64,000 nt of DNA from NCBI GenBank assembly GCA_017405785.1, contig JAFQZR010000001.1, positions 151,605 to 215,604 of the forward strand. Direction: 5' to 3'. The notes beneath the pieces are model-generated. The model did not search any database, had not been told where the DNA came from, and was given only the letters and a program-made list of their open reading frames with translations. Numbering within the stretch: position 1 is the first letter of the stretch; each line of letters opens with the position of its first letter. Source of the stretch: Erysipelotrichaceae bacterium (lineage in GTDB: Bacteria; Bacillota_I; Bacilli_A; Erysipelotrichales; Erysipelotrichaceae). The translations under genes were made by a program, and so were the position numbers. Shown in pieces: positions 1 to 8,230 of the stretch.

Positions 1-223
1 TGATGTCGTCAACGGCATCATTCCAGCGGTCAAACTGAGCGCAGGCATCACCATATTTATCGCATAATCTTACCCCTACCCAGCTTTCCGGTTCTTCAGG
101 CGCTTTCCACCTTAACTCACCTACCGGCGGCTTGGCATATGGCACACCGCGGAAAAGCGCAAATCCGCCATTGGATCTGACACCTTCAACCCATCCGTAT
201 TTTGTCAGGACTCTGTTTATCAT
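1..223 (-). CDS. Type-B carboxylesterase, N-terminal part only (runs off the window)
   Basis: Partial gene; its first 74 codons are visible and the rest lies left of the window. It starts at the ATG at 221-223, preceded by a good GGGAGGAA ribosome site. Residues about 23-48 carry the type-B carboxylesterase N-terminal signature (FRGVPYAKPPVGELRW), which precedes the catalytic domain in this family. The same signature occurs in the full-length esterase at 10359-11951. The catalytic Ser and His are outside the window, so activity cannot be judged. It is the first of many ester hydrolases in this region. Confidence 0.85.
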   Translation of the reverse strand, partial: MINRVLTKYGWVEGVRSNGGFALFRGVPYAKPPVGELRWKAPEEPESWVGVRLCDKYGDACAQFDRWNDAVDDI

Positions 224-342
224 AGTCGTTTCCTCCCATTCCATTTTCGCACACAATGGATTTCAAATGGTATCAACTCATTTCAAAAATGTAAAAACCC
301 CATATCAGAGATACAGGGTCTCATACTTATAAATTATTTCTG

Positions 343-1305
343 TCAGATATGCTTTTCCAGCCAGCCTTCGCACAACAGAGCCCACTTGTGGACCTGCGGA
401 ATATCCATGGCCAGATCATTGTGACCGTCAGCCATTGCCAGACCGTGTACACCTTCAGGGAACAGGTGCATTTCAAACGGAATGCCTACCGCTGTCAGAG
501 CGCTGCCCAGAGTAAAGGAGTTACGAGGGTCATCACTGTTGGTCTGCCAGATAAAGAACGGCGGAGTCTGTCTGGTGATGTTCACTTCCGGTGAATAGTA
601 AATAAGTTCTTCCTTATTCGCAAAGAACGGATTTCTGATGTGATCGCTGAACGGGTCAACAAAGAAGCCGCCCGTCATACCGGCAAACGCAAAGGCACCG
701 TAACCTAAAACAGCTCCGTCAGGACGGCAGGATTCCCTTTCAACCGGATCTTCGGCTTCCTTATTGCCGTAGTCAAAATGGGTAGCAGCATTGCCTGACA
801 ACATGCCGCCGGCTGAGAAGCCCATGCAGATGACCTTATCGGTAACACCCAGCTCATCCTTTTTGCTTCTGATGAGTCTGATGGCTCTCTGCATGTCATC
901 CAAGGCATCCTTGCGGCCATAAGGCTGCAGACGGTATGTCAGTACGGCCGTATTGAATCCGGCTGTAGCGAAATACTCAGCGACGTTGAAACCTTCACAT
1001 CCTGTTCTGGTGGAGAAACCTCCCCCGCAGGCTACAATGATGGTTCCTCTTTTTTCTGTCATGTTCTGGCCCGGAACGAAGATGATCGACGGTTCAGTCT
1101 GCAGAGGATCTCTGTTATCCCAGTTAGGAGTCTGCCCTTCAGGCCATAGTGGAATAGCATCAAATCTTTTAACAGCGTTGTTCCAGGTTTCCATGTTCAG
1201 CTCCCTGTTCATGGAACCGTCTTCCTTGCGGTGACGGGAAATATTGATGACAACACCGTCTTCAGCTACCAGTTTTCTTATCTCTTCATAGTTGTTCTGA
1301 TACAT
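343..1305 (-). CDS. Alpha/beta hydrolase, acetyl-esterase type (BD-FAE/dienelactone-hydrolase-like)
   Basis: A 320-residue cytoplasmic alpha/beta hydrolase. I start it at the ATG at 1305, which has an AAAGGAGA site 8 nt upstream; an upstream in-frame ATG at 1347 has none. The nucleophile elbow is GFSAGG with Ser164. Likely acid and base are Asp258/259 and His287 (EGVHGLA). The oxyanion strand reads VACGGGF at about 91-97, with Cys where relatives usually have His (HGGG). The family removes acetyl or other short acyl groups from sugars or peptides. It lies 59 nt downstream of the ABC ATPase gene and is probably co-transcribed with it. Substrate unknown. Confidence 0.82.
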   Translation of the reverse strand: MYQNNYEEIRKLVAEDGVVINISRHRKEDGSMNRELNMETWNNAVKRFDAIPLWPEGQTPNWDNRDPLQTEPSIIFVPGQNMTEKRGTIIVACGGGFSTRTGCEGFNVAEYFATAGFNTAVLTYRLQPYGRKDALDDMQRAIRLIRSKKDELGVTDKVICMGFSAGGMLSGNAATHFDYGNKEAEDPVERESCRPDGAVLGYGAFAFAGMTGGFFVDPFSDHIRNPFFANKEELIYYSPEVNITRQTPPFFIWQTNSDDPRNSFTLGSALTAVGIPFEMHLFPEGVHGLAMADGHNDLAMDIPQVHKWALLCEGWLEKHI

Positions 1306-1364
1306 ATATATCTCCTTTGAAAAAAGTCCATACCCCTCCCAGGGCATGGACTTCAGTATGTTTA

Positions 1365-2564
1365 CTAAATCAGATTCTTCTCTGTCTCAGCGTCAAAGAC
1401 GTGGATCAGGTTAGGATTGAAGTTGAATGTGAACTCCTTGCCTAAGGAAACGCTCTCCAGATCGAGGTTGGCTGTCGGGATAACAGCTACGATATCGTCA
1501 CCGTTGAGGTTGATGTGCAGGTGCACTTCGGAACCCATCATTTCTGATACTTCGATAACACCGGTGAATCCGTCTTCAGCCATTTCAATGTGAACAGGTC
1601 TGACACCGACGACAACTCTCTTTTCAGGTACATTGTTAGCCTTCAGGGCTGTCTGATACTTTTCAGCCAGTCTGATGCCTCTGTTCTGAATGGTAATGTA
1701 GTAATCACCGTCTACGATTGATAACGGAATATTGTGGAAGAAGTTGATCTGAGGTGTACCGATGAAGCCGGCAACGAAGACGTTATCAGGATGGTTGAAT
1801 ACTTCCTGAGGAGTACCTACCTGCTGAATGAAGCCGTCTCTCATGACGACGATTCTGTCACCTAAGGTCATGGCTTCGACCTGGTCATGGGTAACATATA
1901 CGAATGTTGTGTCGATCTTCTGACGCAGTCTGATGATCTCGGAACGCATCTGGCCACGCAGCTTGGCGTCCAGGTTACTCAGAGGTTCGTCCATCAGGAT
2001 GACCTGAGGCTGTCTGACGATGGCACGGCCGATGGCGACACGCTGTCTCTGACCGCCGGAAAGAGCCTTTGGCAGACGTTCGAGGATCTCAGTGATCTCG
2101 AGAGTCTTGGCGGCCTCTCTGACCTTTCTGTCGATCTCGTCTTTCGGCAGCTTGGCCAGTTTCAGTGAGAAGGCCATGTTGTCATAAACAGTCATATGAG
2201 GATACAGTGAGTAGTTCTGGAAGACCATTGCGATGTTCCTGTCTCTCGGTGAGATGACATTGGACAGCACATCACCGATGTACAGTTCACCTTCGGTGAT
2301 CTCTTCCAGACCGGCGATCATACGTAATGTAGTGGACTTGCCGCATCCGGAAGGTCCGACTAATACGACGAATTCCTTGTCCTTAATGAACAGATTGAAC
2401 TCCTGAACGGCTACAACGCCTTCATCAGTGATCTGCAGATTAGGAACGAACCCTTCTTCAGGTGGAAGATCCTTTGCCTTCTTGGCAGCTCTCTTGTTGG
2501 ATCTGATCTCCTCCCGGGTGATAGGGTAGATCTTCTTGATGTTCTTTAATGTAATACTTGCCAT
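1365..2564 (-). CDS. Sugar ABC transporter ATP-binding protein (UgpC/MsmK/MalK type)
   Basis: A 399-residue ATPase of the carbohydrate-uptake (CUT1) class that energises sugar permeases at the inner face of the membrane. Visible motifs are Walker A GPSGCGKST (70-78), LSGGQ signature (168-172), Walker B ILMDEP (189-194) and H-loop His226. A C-terminal regulatory OB/TOBE region starts at about residue 280. Between the first strand and the next conserved segment (about residues 15-48) there is a charged, Lys-rich insertion that typical MalK/MsmK proteins lack. No permease is adjacent; the likely partners are the permeases at 17864-19759. Its SD is weak, and a short ORF with a strong SD precedes it. 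Confidence 0.93.
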   Translation of the reverse strand: MASITLKNIKKIYPITREEIRSNKRAAKKAKDLPPEEGFVPNLQITDEGVVAVQEFNLFIKDKEFVVLVGPSGCGKSTTLRMIAGLEEITEGELYIGDVLSNVISPRDRNIAMVFQNYSLYPHMTVYDNMAFSLKLAKLPKDEIDRKVREAAKTLEITEILERLPKALSGGQRQRVAIGRAIVRQPQVILMDEPLSNLDAKLRGQMRSEIIRLRQKIDTTFVYVTHDQVEAMTLGDRIVVMRDGFIQQVGTPQEVFNHPDNVFVAGFIGTPQINFFHNIPLSIVDGDYYITIQNRGIRLAEKYQTALKANNVPEKRVVVGVRPVHIEMAEDGFTGVIEVSEMMGSEVHLHINLNGDDIVAVIPTANLDLESVSLGKEFTFNFNPNLIHVFDAETEKNLI

Positions 2565-2594
2565 GTGTTTTGCTCTGGCAGCTCAGCCTCCGCC

Positions 2595-2672
2595 TTACTG
2601 CCTCATCTTAAACCGACACGAAGGATTTAAGACATTCTCAGTATGTCTCCACGATACTGACCCGCGAGCCAC
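2595..2672 (-). CDS. Possible 25-codon upstream ORF (leader peptide) before the ABC ATPase gene
   Basis: A GTG start at 2672 sits 5 nt after a perfect AAAGGAGG ribosome site, and the frame stays open for 25 codons to TAA at 2595-2597. The ATPase ATG follows after 30 nt and has no comparable ribosome site of its own. This could be a leader peptide or a re-initiation arrangement. It could also be a chance ORF behind a stray SD. No run of one regulatory codon is seen. Confidence 0.3.
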   Translation of the reverse strand: MARGSVSWRHTENVLNPSCRFKMRQ

Positions 2673-2897
2673 GGTATTCCTCCTTTTCTTTTACTGCATA
2701 GGAAAGTGGAGAGCAGTATTTCAATCATATTATGACAAATTAAAGGCTGTTTGCCTTGTAAATATGTAAACATCACATGCAAAAAAAACTGAATTGACTT
2801 CAAGAATAGAAAATCAAAACAGTAAAGTTCATTTTTTATTCTTTTGACAGTTATGGCAATGATATGCTGAAAATGGATTAAAAGGAGCTGTAATAAT
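2673..2897. other. Divergent intergenic region between the ABC ATPase and the esterase operon
   Basis: This AT-rich stretch separates the minus-strand ATPase unit from the plus-strand operon that starts at 2898, so it should hold promoters for both. A TTGACA lies at about 2843 on the plus strand, but I could not find a convincing -10 at 16-18 nt. The SD AAAGGAG before 2898 is clear. No RNA gene or repeat is apparent. Confidence 0.4.
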
Positions 2898-3758
2898 ATG
2901 CACGAAATTAAGACCGTAAATGTTAATGGTGTTACCCTGGCCTACAGAGAATACGGCACAGGTGACAAATATCTTTTATCAACTCAGAACTTCTTCTTCA
3001 AGGATTCACACATGGCCTTGCTGGGACAGCCGCCATATGACTATCACTGCTTCCTGGTATACATGAGAGGCTACGGTGAATCAGATCATATATTCGATCA
3101 GACCCTGCGTGATTATGCCACGGTATGGGGTGAAGACCTGATCGCCTTTGCCGAAACAATGGGAATTCCGTCATTCTACTATACGGGCATTTCCCATGGT
3201 AACTGGGCTGCCTGGTACATCGCCTTCCACAGACCTGAACTCATCAGAGCCTATGTCTGCTGCGACGGTATCACCCAGTATCACGAACAGAGAGATTTAC
3301 CTGCTCCGTTAGCCAAGATGAGAGATCACGCTGATGAATTCGTCGGCAACGAAGAGCAGTTAAGAAAAACTGCATGGATCGAATTATGGCCAACCCAGAA
3401 CCCGGAAAGGCTGGCCAGAAGACAGGCCAACTTTGAAGAACACCTCGACATTCTGATGCACAGAAAAGCCGAAGAATTCGGCCTTCCGATGCTGGGCGAC
3501 ATGACCGGCTGCAATGCCAAAAGTCAGGAAGAACTATTGGAAAGACTCCATGAGATCAACTTCCCTGTCATGATCTGGGAAGGCGGTCTTGACCCGTTAG
3601 CCACTCCGGAAGCAGCCCTGGAAGTTGCCAAGGCCATTCCTGGTGCTCATTACCTGATGTATCAGCACTTAGGCCATGGCGGCGCTGATGAAATGCCGGA
3701 ATTAACGGCCCGTGACTGCGACCGCTTCTTCAAGGATGTCGAAGGCAGAATCCTGTAG
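2898..3758 (+). CDS. Alpha/beta hydrolase
   Basis: A 286-residue alpha/beta hydrolase with no signal peptide. The nucleophile elbow is GISHGNW with Ser99; a C-terminal HLGHGG segment (about residue 260) supplies the likely catalytic His. The overall layout resembles proline iminopeptidase or haloalkane/epoxide-hydrolase-like enzymes, so the reaction cannot be fixed from sequence. AAAGGAG precedes the ATG. It is the first gene of a compact seven-gene operon (2898-9889), 12 nt from the next gene, so a role in the same sugar-ester pathway is inferred. Confidence 0.8.
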   Translation: MHEIKTVNVNGVTLAYREYGTGDKYLLSTQNFFFKDSHMALLGQPPYDYHCFLVYMRGYGESDHIFDQTLRDYATVWGEDLIAFAETMGIPSFYYTGISHGNWAAWYIAFHRPELIRAYVCCDGITQYHEQRDLPAPLAKMRDHADEFVGNEEQLRKTAWIELWPTQNPERLARRQANFEEHLDILMHRKAEEFGLPMLGDMTGCNAKSQEELLERLHEINFPVMIWEGGLDPLATPEAALEVAKAIPGAHYLMYQHLGHGGADEMPELTARDCDRFFKDVEGRIL

Positions 3759-3770
3759 GAGTAAACAATT

Positions 3771-5345
3771 ATGAAACTCAATGTGGCTGCTCTCTTCGGG
3801 GAACACATGATCCTGCAGAGAGACAGCGAACTTAAGATATGGGGTACCGGTGCCGAAAATGACACCGTTACTGTTGAACTGAATGAGCAGAAAGCATCTG
3901 CACCCGTTATTAACGGTGAGTGGATGGTAGTTTTGAAACCGGAAGAAGCCTGTTTCAGGACAACAATGACCATAAGTTCCGTAATTACCGAAGAAGTCAT
4001 CAGTTTCCACGATGTAGCCATCGGCGAAGTATGGCTGGCTACCGGTCAGTCCAACATGGAATTTCTGATGAAATACGATTATGATCTTCCGGAAACAAAG
4101 GAATTACCGGATGATGAATATCTGCGCTGCTATACCACACCGCAGAGTGCCTATCTGGGCTATCTGGAACTTGACAGTAAGCCTGCTCAGGGTTTCTGGC
4201 GCAAGTGGACCAGCTATGACAACCGCATCAACTTCTCTGCCGTGGGAGCCTACATGGGCATGATCCTAAGACAGAAGCTCAATGTTCCTGTCGGTATCAT
4301 TTCCTGTAACTGGGGCGGCAGCCCTGTCGCTGCCTGGACAGCCATGGAAGATCTCAAGGCTAATCCGGCTTTAAAACCAATACTGAAGTGGCATCAGGAT
4401 GCCTGTGACTCAACCGACTGGGAAAAGTACATGGCTGCTTCTGATGTCAAACCGGCTCCGATCTCACCTCAGCAGCAGCGGTTCAACGACCGCTTCATGA
4501 TGGGTGAGGACATGAGTGAGTTCTTCAAGAACTTTGACCCTTCCAAATTGCCGAAAGTCGACTATGCTCCTTATAATCCGGGACCGCGTTCCATTGTCAG
4601 ACCGGCCGGTTTATATGAAAACATGCTGAAGAAAACCGCACCATACGCCATTAAGGGTGTTATCTGGTATCAGGGTGAAGATGATGATGCCAGAGACTGG
4701 GTTGATTTCTATGATGAAAGCATGAAAACCATGGTGGCCTGCTGGCGTAAGCTATGGGGCTGGAAGTTCCCATTCTTCCAGATCGAACTGGCACCTTTCA
4801 GAGGCGTAGGAATTACCGGTGCCAAGAAATATGATATTTTAAGACAGAAGCAGCATATAGCATCCATGAATACTCCTGATATGTATAATGTCTGTATTCT
4901 CGATGCCGGAGAGGAATTCAATATTCATCCACGCCACAAGAAAATTGTGGGTGAACGCCTTGGCCGCATGGTCATGAAACATGTCTACGGTGATAATTCA
5001 CTGGTAGCGGATTGTCCGGAATTCAAGAGCGCCACAGGCAGTGACGGTATCTTAGTTATACGTTTCATTAACACTGCTGAAGGTCTGAAAGTCAAAGGAG
5101 ACCTGAAACAACGGTTGAAGTTATATGGTGACGATAAATCGGGTGATCAACAGCCAGAATGGGATTATCAGTATTTAGTTGAAGGCGATAAACTTATCCT
5201 TACCGGAAAATGGGAATACCCTCCATTTGTAAAATACTGTGAGGAAAACTACTGTCCTGCAGTTTTGTTCAATTCTGAAGATAATCCTGTTTTCGAGTTT
5301 TCTATACCATATTGGGGTATCTATTATGGAGATTTTAAAGAATGA
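3771..5345 (+). CDS. Sialate O-acetylesterase-like SGNH hydrolase
   Basis: A 524-residue protein of the SASA (sialic-acid 9-O-acetylesterase) family. The family motif GQSNME (Ser94 nucleophile) is present. So are the conserved NWGGSPVAAW segment (about residues 182-191) and the VIWYQGEDD segment (about 300) that usually carries the Gln-Gly-Glu block. Members remove O-acetyl groups from sialic acid or xylan sugars. There is no signal peptide, so it probably acts on imported sugars. No sialic-acid genes (nanA, nanE, nanK) are nearby, so an acetylated plant glycan is at least as likely a substrate. Its stop overlaps the start of the next gene. Confidence 0.88.
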   Translation: MKLNVAALFGEHMILQRDSELKIWGTGAENDTVTVELNEQKASAPVINGEWMVVLKPEEACFRTTMTISSVITEEVISFHDVAIGEVWLATGQSNMEFLMKYDYDLPETKELPDDEYLRCYTTPQSAYLGYLELDSKPAQGFWRKWTSYDNRINFSAVGAYMGMILRQKLNVPVGIISCNWGGSPVAAWTAMEDLKANPALKPILKWHQDACDSTDWEKYMAASDVKPAPISPQQQRFNDRFMMGEDMSEFFKNFDPSKLPKVDYAPYNPGPRSIVRPAGLYENMLKKTAPYAIKGVIWYQGEDDDARDWVDFYDESMKTMVACWRKLWGWKFPFFQIELAPFRGVGITGAKKYDILRQKQHIASMNTPDMYNVCILDAGEEFNIHPRHKKIVGERLGRMVMKHVYGDNSLVADCPEFKSATGSDGILVIRFINTAEGLKVKGDLKQRLKLYGDDKSGDQQPEWDYQYLVEGDKLILTGKWEYPPFVKYCEENYCPAVLFNSEDNPVFEFSIPYWGIYYGDFKE

Positions 5346-6217
5346 AGATCAAAGATGTAATTAAGCGGATCCTGGCTTACCATCCTGACATTCCAAACTA
5401 TCACGGATGCGATGACTACAAATGCGGTAATCCGGAAGACGAATGTACAGGTATCGTAACAGCCTTAAGTCCTAACATTCATGTAATCAGGGAAGCAATC
5501 AAGCTGAATGCCAACCTGATCATCGTCCATGAACCGACCTTCTACACTTCGGCAGATGAGCCGGGATGGAATGAACCTTTTGAAAACTCCGTTTACGAAG
5601 AAAAAAAGAAACTGCTGGATGATCATGGAATCGTGGTATGGAGAGACCATGACCACATGCACTTCCATAATCCGGATTCCATCTTTACCGGGGTACTTAA
5701 GTATCTGGGCTGGGAAGACAAGGCGGAAGTTGATTACGATACCGGTCTGTTTGCCCACTATTATATAAAGCTCGAACCAACAACTGTAAAACAGTTATCA
5801 GAATACATTATTGATAAGATCGGACTCAACGGTGCCAGAATCATCGGCAATCCTGATGATGTCGTTTCATCAATTGCCTTTGTCGGTCACCTTTATCCGA
5901 TGGATTATCACAAAAAAGACGGTACCAGCGGCGAATACTCCGTCAGCATCATCGACGTACTGGAAAGAAAAGCCGATGTAATCTTACCTGGTGAGGTAAT
6001 TGACTGGACCGTACTGTCATATGTCAGAGACGCTGTTGAACTAGGCAAAGCCAAAGCTGTCATCAACATCGGACATTTCAACTGGGAAGAACTGGGAATG
6101 AAGTATTACAAGGACTGGCTGCCTGACCTGATCGACAACCGGGTACCGGTAACTTATGTTCCTAGTAAAGATATGTACAGATTCGTAGTCAAGGGAGGAA
6201 TTGAAAATGAAGATTAA
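5342..6217 (+). CDS. Nif3-like dinuclear metal-centre protein (divergent)
   Basis: A 291-residue protein of the Nif3/DUF34 (GTP cyclohydrolase I type 2-like) family. Recognisable blocks are an early metal-site segment reading LIIVHEP (about residues 60-66), where canonical members have two adjacent His, a His/Asp-rich stretch at about 97-104, and a C-terminal GHFNWEELGMKY block (about 242-253) with the usual His and Glu four apart. It overlaps the esterase upstream by 4 nt and the SGNH hydrolase downstream by 11 nt, so it is translationally coupled into the catabolic operon. That is unusual for Nif3, whose biochemical role is unsettled. A metal-dependent hydrolase role here is inference. Confidence 0.78.
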   Translation: MKIKDVIKRILAYHPDIPNYHGCDDYKCGNPEDECTGIVTALSPNIHVIREAIKLNANLIIVHEPTFYTSADEPGWNEPFENSVYEEKKKLLDDHGIVVWRDHDHMHFHNPDSIFTGVLKYLGWEDKAEVDYDTGLFAHYYIKLEPTTVKQLSEYIIDKIGLNGARIIGNPDDVVSSIAFVGHLYPMDYHKKDGTSGEYSVSIIDVLERKADVILPGEVIDWTVLSYVRDAVELGKAKAVINIGHFNWEELGMKYYKDWLPDLIDNRVPVTYVPSKDMYRFVVKGGIENED

Positions 6218-7295
6218 TGAACTGCTTCCATTAGCCAAAATACATGGACGTACTGTCTATGACGAAGAAAAAGAAGCCCTGTACTGCAACTGGACCTGTT
6301 CAGGTTTTACGGTTGGCGTAACAGGCAAATATCTTAAGGCCAAGGTCATCGCTGACAGCGATCAGATTGCCGGATTCCCTGGCGGCCCTACCCCACCGGC
6401 TGACTGGCCATGCATCGGTGCCGAAGTAAACGGTGAACTCATCAACCGCCATGAATGCCGCAACACAGAGCCTGAGTGGCTGACCATGTGGGAATCAGAA
6501 GAAGAAACAACCGTCAACGTCAGAGTAATGAAACTGTCAGAAAATGCCAGAGGCAAGCTGGCTGTTCTGGAAGTTGAAACTGACGGTGAATTCCACAAAT
6601 ACGAAGACAATAAAAAGACCATTGAGCTGGTCGGTGACTCCATCACCTGCGGCTTCGGCATCGAAGCACCGGACAATGCCTTCATGTTCAAGACCTCTGA
6701 GGAAAACGGCTGGATCACCTACGGTGCTTTAGCAGCCAGAGAACTCGGTTATGAATATTCAATGATCTGTGAATCAGGCATCAACGCTGCCAGACCGGAA
6801 CATCCTTTATGGGAGATGCATGCCATGGAAGATGTCTATGAATACACCGATGAGCTCTATGCCAAGAAATACGGAAAGCCACTGGAAAAGTGGGACTTTG
6901 AAGCTCATCACAATGACATCGTCGTTCTCAACCTGGGAACTAATGACAACAACCCAATCAAGTTCTACCGTAACTTCAATGACATTGAACCGATGGAAAA
7001 CTGGTTCCATGCCAGATATAAGGAATTTGTCAAGCAGGTAAGAAGATGCAACGGTCCGGAAACCGTCATCATCTGCTCATTGGGCTCAATTGATACTTAT
7101 CTGTATCACCACATCAAGGAAGTCGTTGCCGAACTCAGACAGGAAACCGGTGATGAAAAGCTGTTCTGCTTCGAATACATTCCTCTGAATGTCATGATGG
7201 AGGGAATCGGCGCAGCCGGCCACCCAAGTGCCAAAACTCATGTCCGCATGGGCAAGGAACTGGCTAACTACATCCGCAAGTTCTTAGGAGAATAA
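6207..7295 (+). CDS. SGNH/GDSL esterase, CE2-like two-domain
   Basis: A 362-residue esterase with an N-terminal beta-rich (jelly-roll-like) domain (about 1-130) and a C-terminal SGNH domain. It has the GDSITCGFG block I with Ser145, the GTND block (about residue 246) and a terminal GHPS segment with the catalytic His. This layout matches carbohydrate esterase family 2, which deacetylates sugars. The ATG at 6207 follows GGGAGG at ideal spacing; an in-frame TTG at 6201 is too close to that site. No signal peptide. The gene overlaps the end of the Nif3-like gene, and the next gene starts 1 nt after its stop. Confidence 0.87.
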   Translation: MKINELLPLAKIHGRTVYDEEKEALYCNWTCSGFTVGVTGKYLKAKVIADSDQIAGFPGGPTPPADWPCIGAEVNGELINRHECRNTEPEWLTMWESEEETTVNVRVMKLSENARGKLAVLEVETDGEFHKYEDNKKTIELVGDSITCGFGIEAPDNAFMFKTSEENGWITYGALAARELGYEYSMICESGINAARPEHPLWEMHAMEDVYEYTDELYAKKYGKPLEKWDFEAHHNDIVVLNLGTNDNNPIKFYRNFNDIEPMENWFHARYKEFVKQVRRCNGPETVIICSLGSIDTYLYHHIKEVVAELRQETGDEKLFCFEYIPLNVMMEGIGAAGHPSAKTHVRMGKELANYIRKFLGE

Positions 7296-7296
7296 T

Positions 7297-8217
7297 ATGT
7301 TAAAGGAAAAACTGTTAAAGCTGCGTGAGGGAGTCGAAGGATGGGTACCGCCGGTACTCTCTGAAGACATGCCTCACGGAGACATGCCGGGTGACAAGAT
7401 CCGGATCAATGAAACACATATTGCCAAGGCATCAAAGATCTTCCCTGCCCTGATCGATGAAATGGTTAAAACCGACAGAGAGAAGATCGTTGTCTCCGTC
7501 TTCGGCGGATCAGGAGTCGGTAAAAGCGAAATAGCTTCACTTTTAGCCTATTACCTGCAGTCATGCGGCATCGGAGCCTATGTAATGTCCGGTGACAACT
7601 ATCCAAGAAGAATACCTTTATACAATGATGCGGAAAGAGCATCAATCTTCCGCTCGGAAGGTTTGAAGGGCTTATTAAAACAGGGAGCCTATACTCCTGA
7701 TAACCAGAAAGTTCTGGATGAATTATGGGCCCATGAAACTGATGCTGATCCAAAGAAGACTGAAACATATCCATGGCTGACTTTCTATCAGCAGTACGGA
7801 CGTGCCGCATTGGCCCAGTATCTGGGAACTTATAAGGAACAGGACTACGATCAGGTCAACTGGATCATCAATGCCTTCAAGGAAGGTGCCGAAGACATCT
7901 TCATGAAGAGAATGGGACGTTCCGAAGACGCCAGATGGTATGATCCTGTCGATTTCAGAAAAATTAATGTTCTGATCATTGAATGGACCCATGGCGGCAA
8001 TGAAAATCTCAAGGGTATTGATATCCCTGTTCTGCTGAACTCAACACCTGAGGAAACCAGAGAACACCGTCGCTTAAGAGCCCGTGACGGCAAGACTGAC
8101 TCCGCATTTACAACCATGGTTCTGGAGATCGAACAGGCCGAACTGGACAGCCGTGCCAGATTTGCTAAGATCATCATCTCCAAAGCCGGAGAATTCCTGA
8201 ATCCTGAAGACTTTTAA
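7297..8217 (+). CDS. P-loop kinase (uridine-kinase/adenylylsulfate-kinase-like)
   Basis: A 306-residue protein with a clear Walker A, GGSGVGKS (70-77), followed by a SGDNYPRR segment typical of the phosphoribulokinase/uridine-kinase/plant-type glycerate-kinase fold, and a LIIEWTHGG strand resembling Walker B. A C-terminal HRRLRARDGK segment looks like a lid. It probably phosphorylates a small metabolite. It lies 14 nt before the GH13_18 phosphorylase, so a substrate released by that enzyme (a hexose, polyol or glycerate-like acceptor) is an attractive guess. Nothing in the sequence fixes the acceptor. Confidence 0.75.
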   Translation: MLKEKLLKLREGVEGWVPPVLSEDMPHGDMPGDKIRINETHIAKASKIFPALIDEMVKTDREKIVVSVFGGSGVGKSEIASLLAYYLQSCGIGAYVMSGDNYPRRIPLYNDAERASIFRSEGLKGLLKQGAYTPDNQKVLDELWAHETDADPKKTETYPWLTFYQQYGRAALAQYLGTYKEQDYDQVNWIINAFKEGAEDIFMKRMGRSEDARWYDPVDFRKINVLIIEWTHGGNENLKGIDIPVLLNSTPEETREHRRLRARDGKTDSAFTTMVLEIEQAELDSRARFAKIIISKAGEFLNPEDF

Positions 8218-8230
8218 AGGAGGACTTGTT

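Noticed and set aside
1887..2168. Plus-strand 93-codon frame inside the ABC ATPase gene
   Set aside because: A reading-frame shadow of a gene with all ATPase motifs; no SD or domain.
3771..5345. Sialic-acid catabolism locus
   Set aside because: The SASA-type esterase is the only link; no nanA, nanE, nanK or sialidase gene is in the window.
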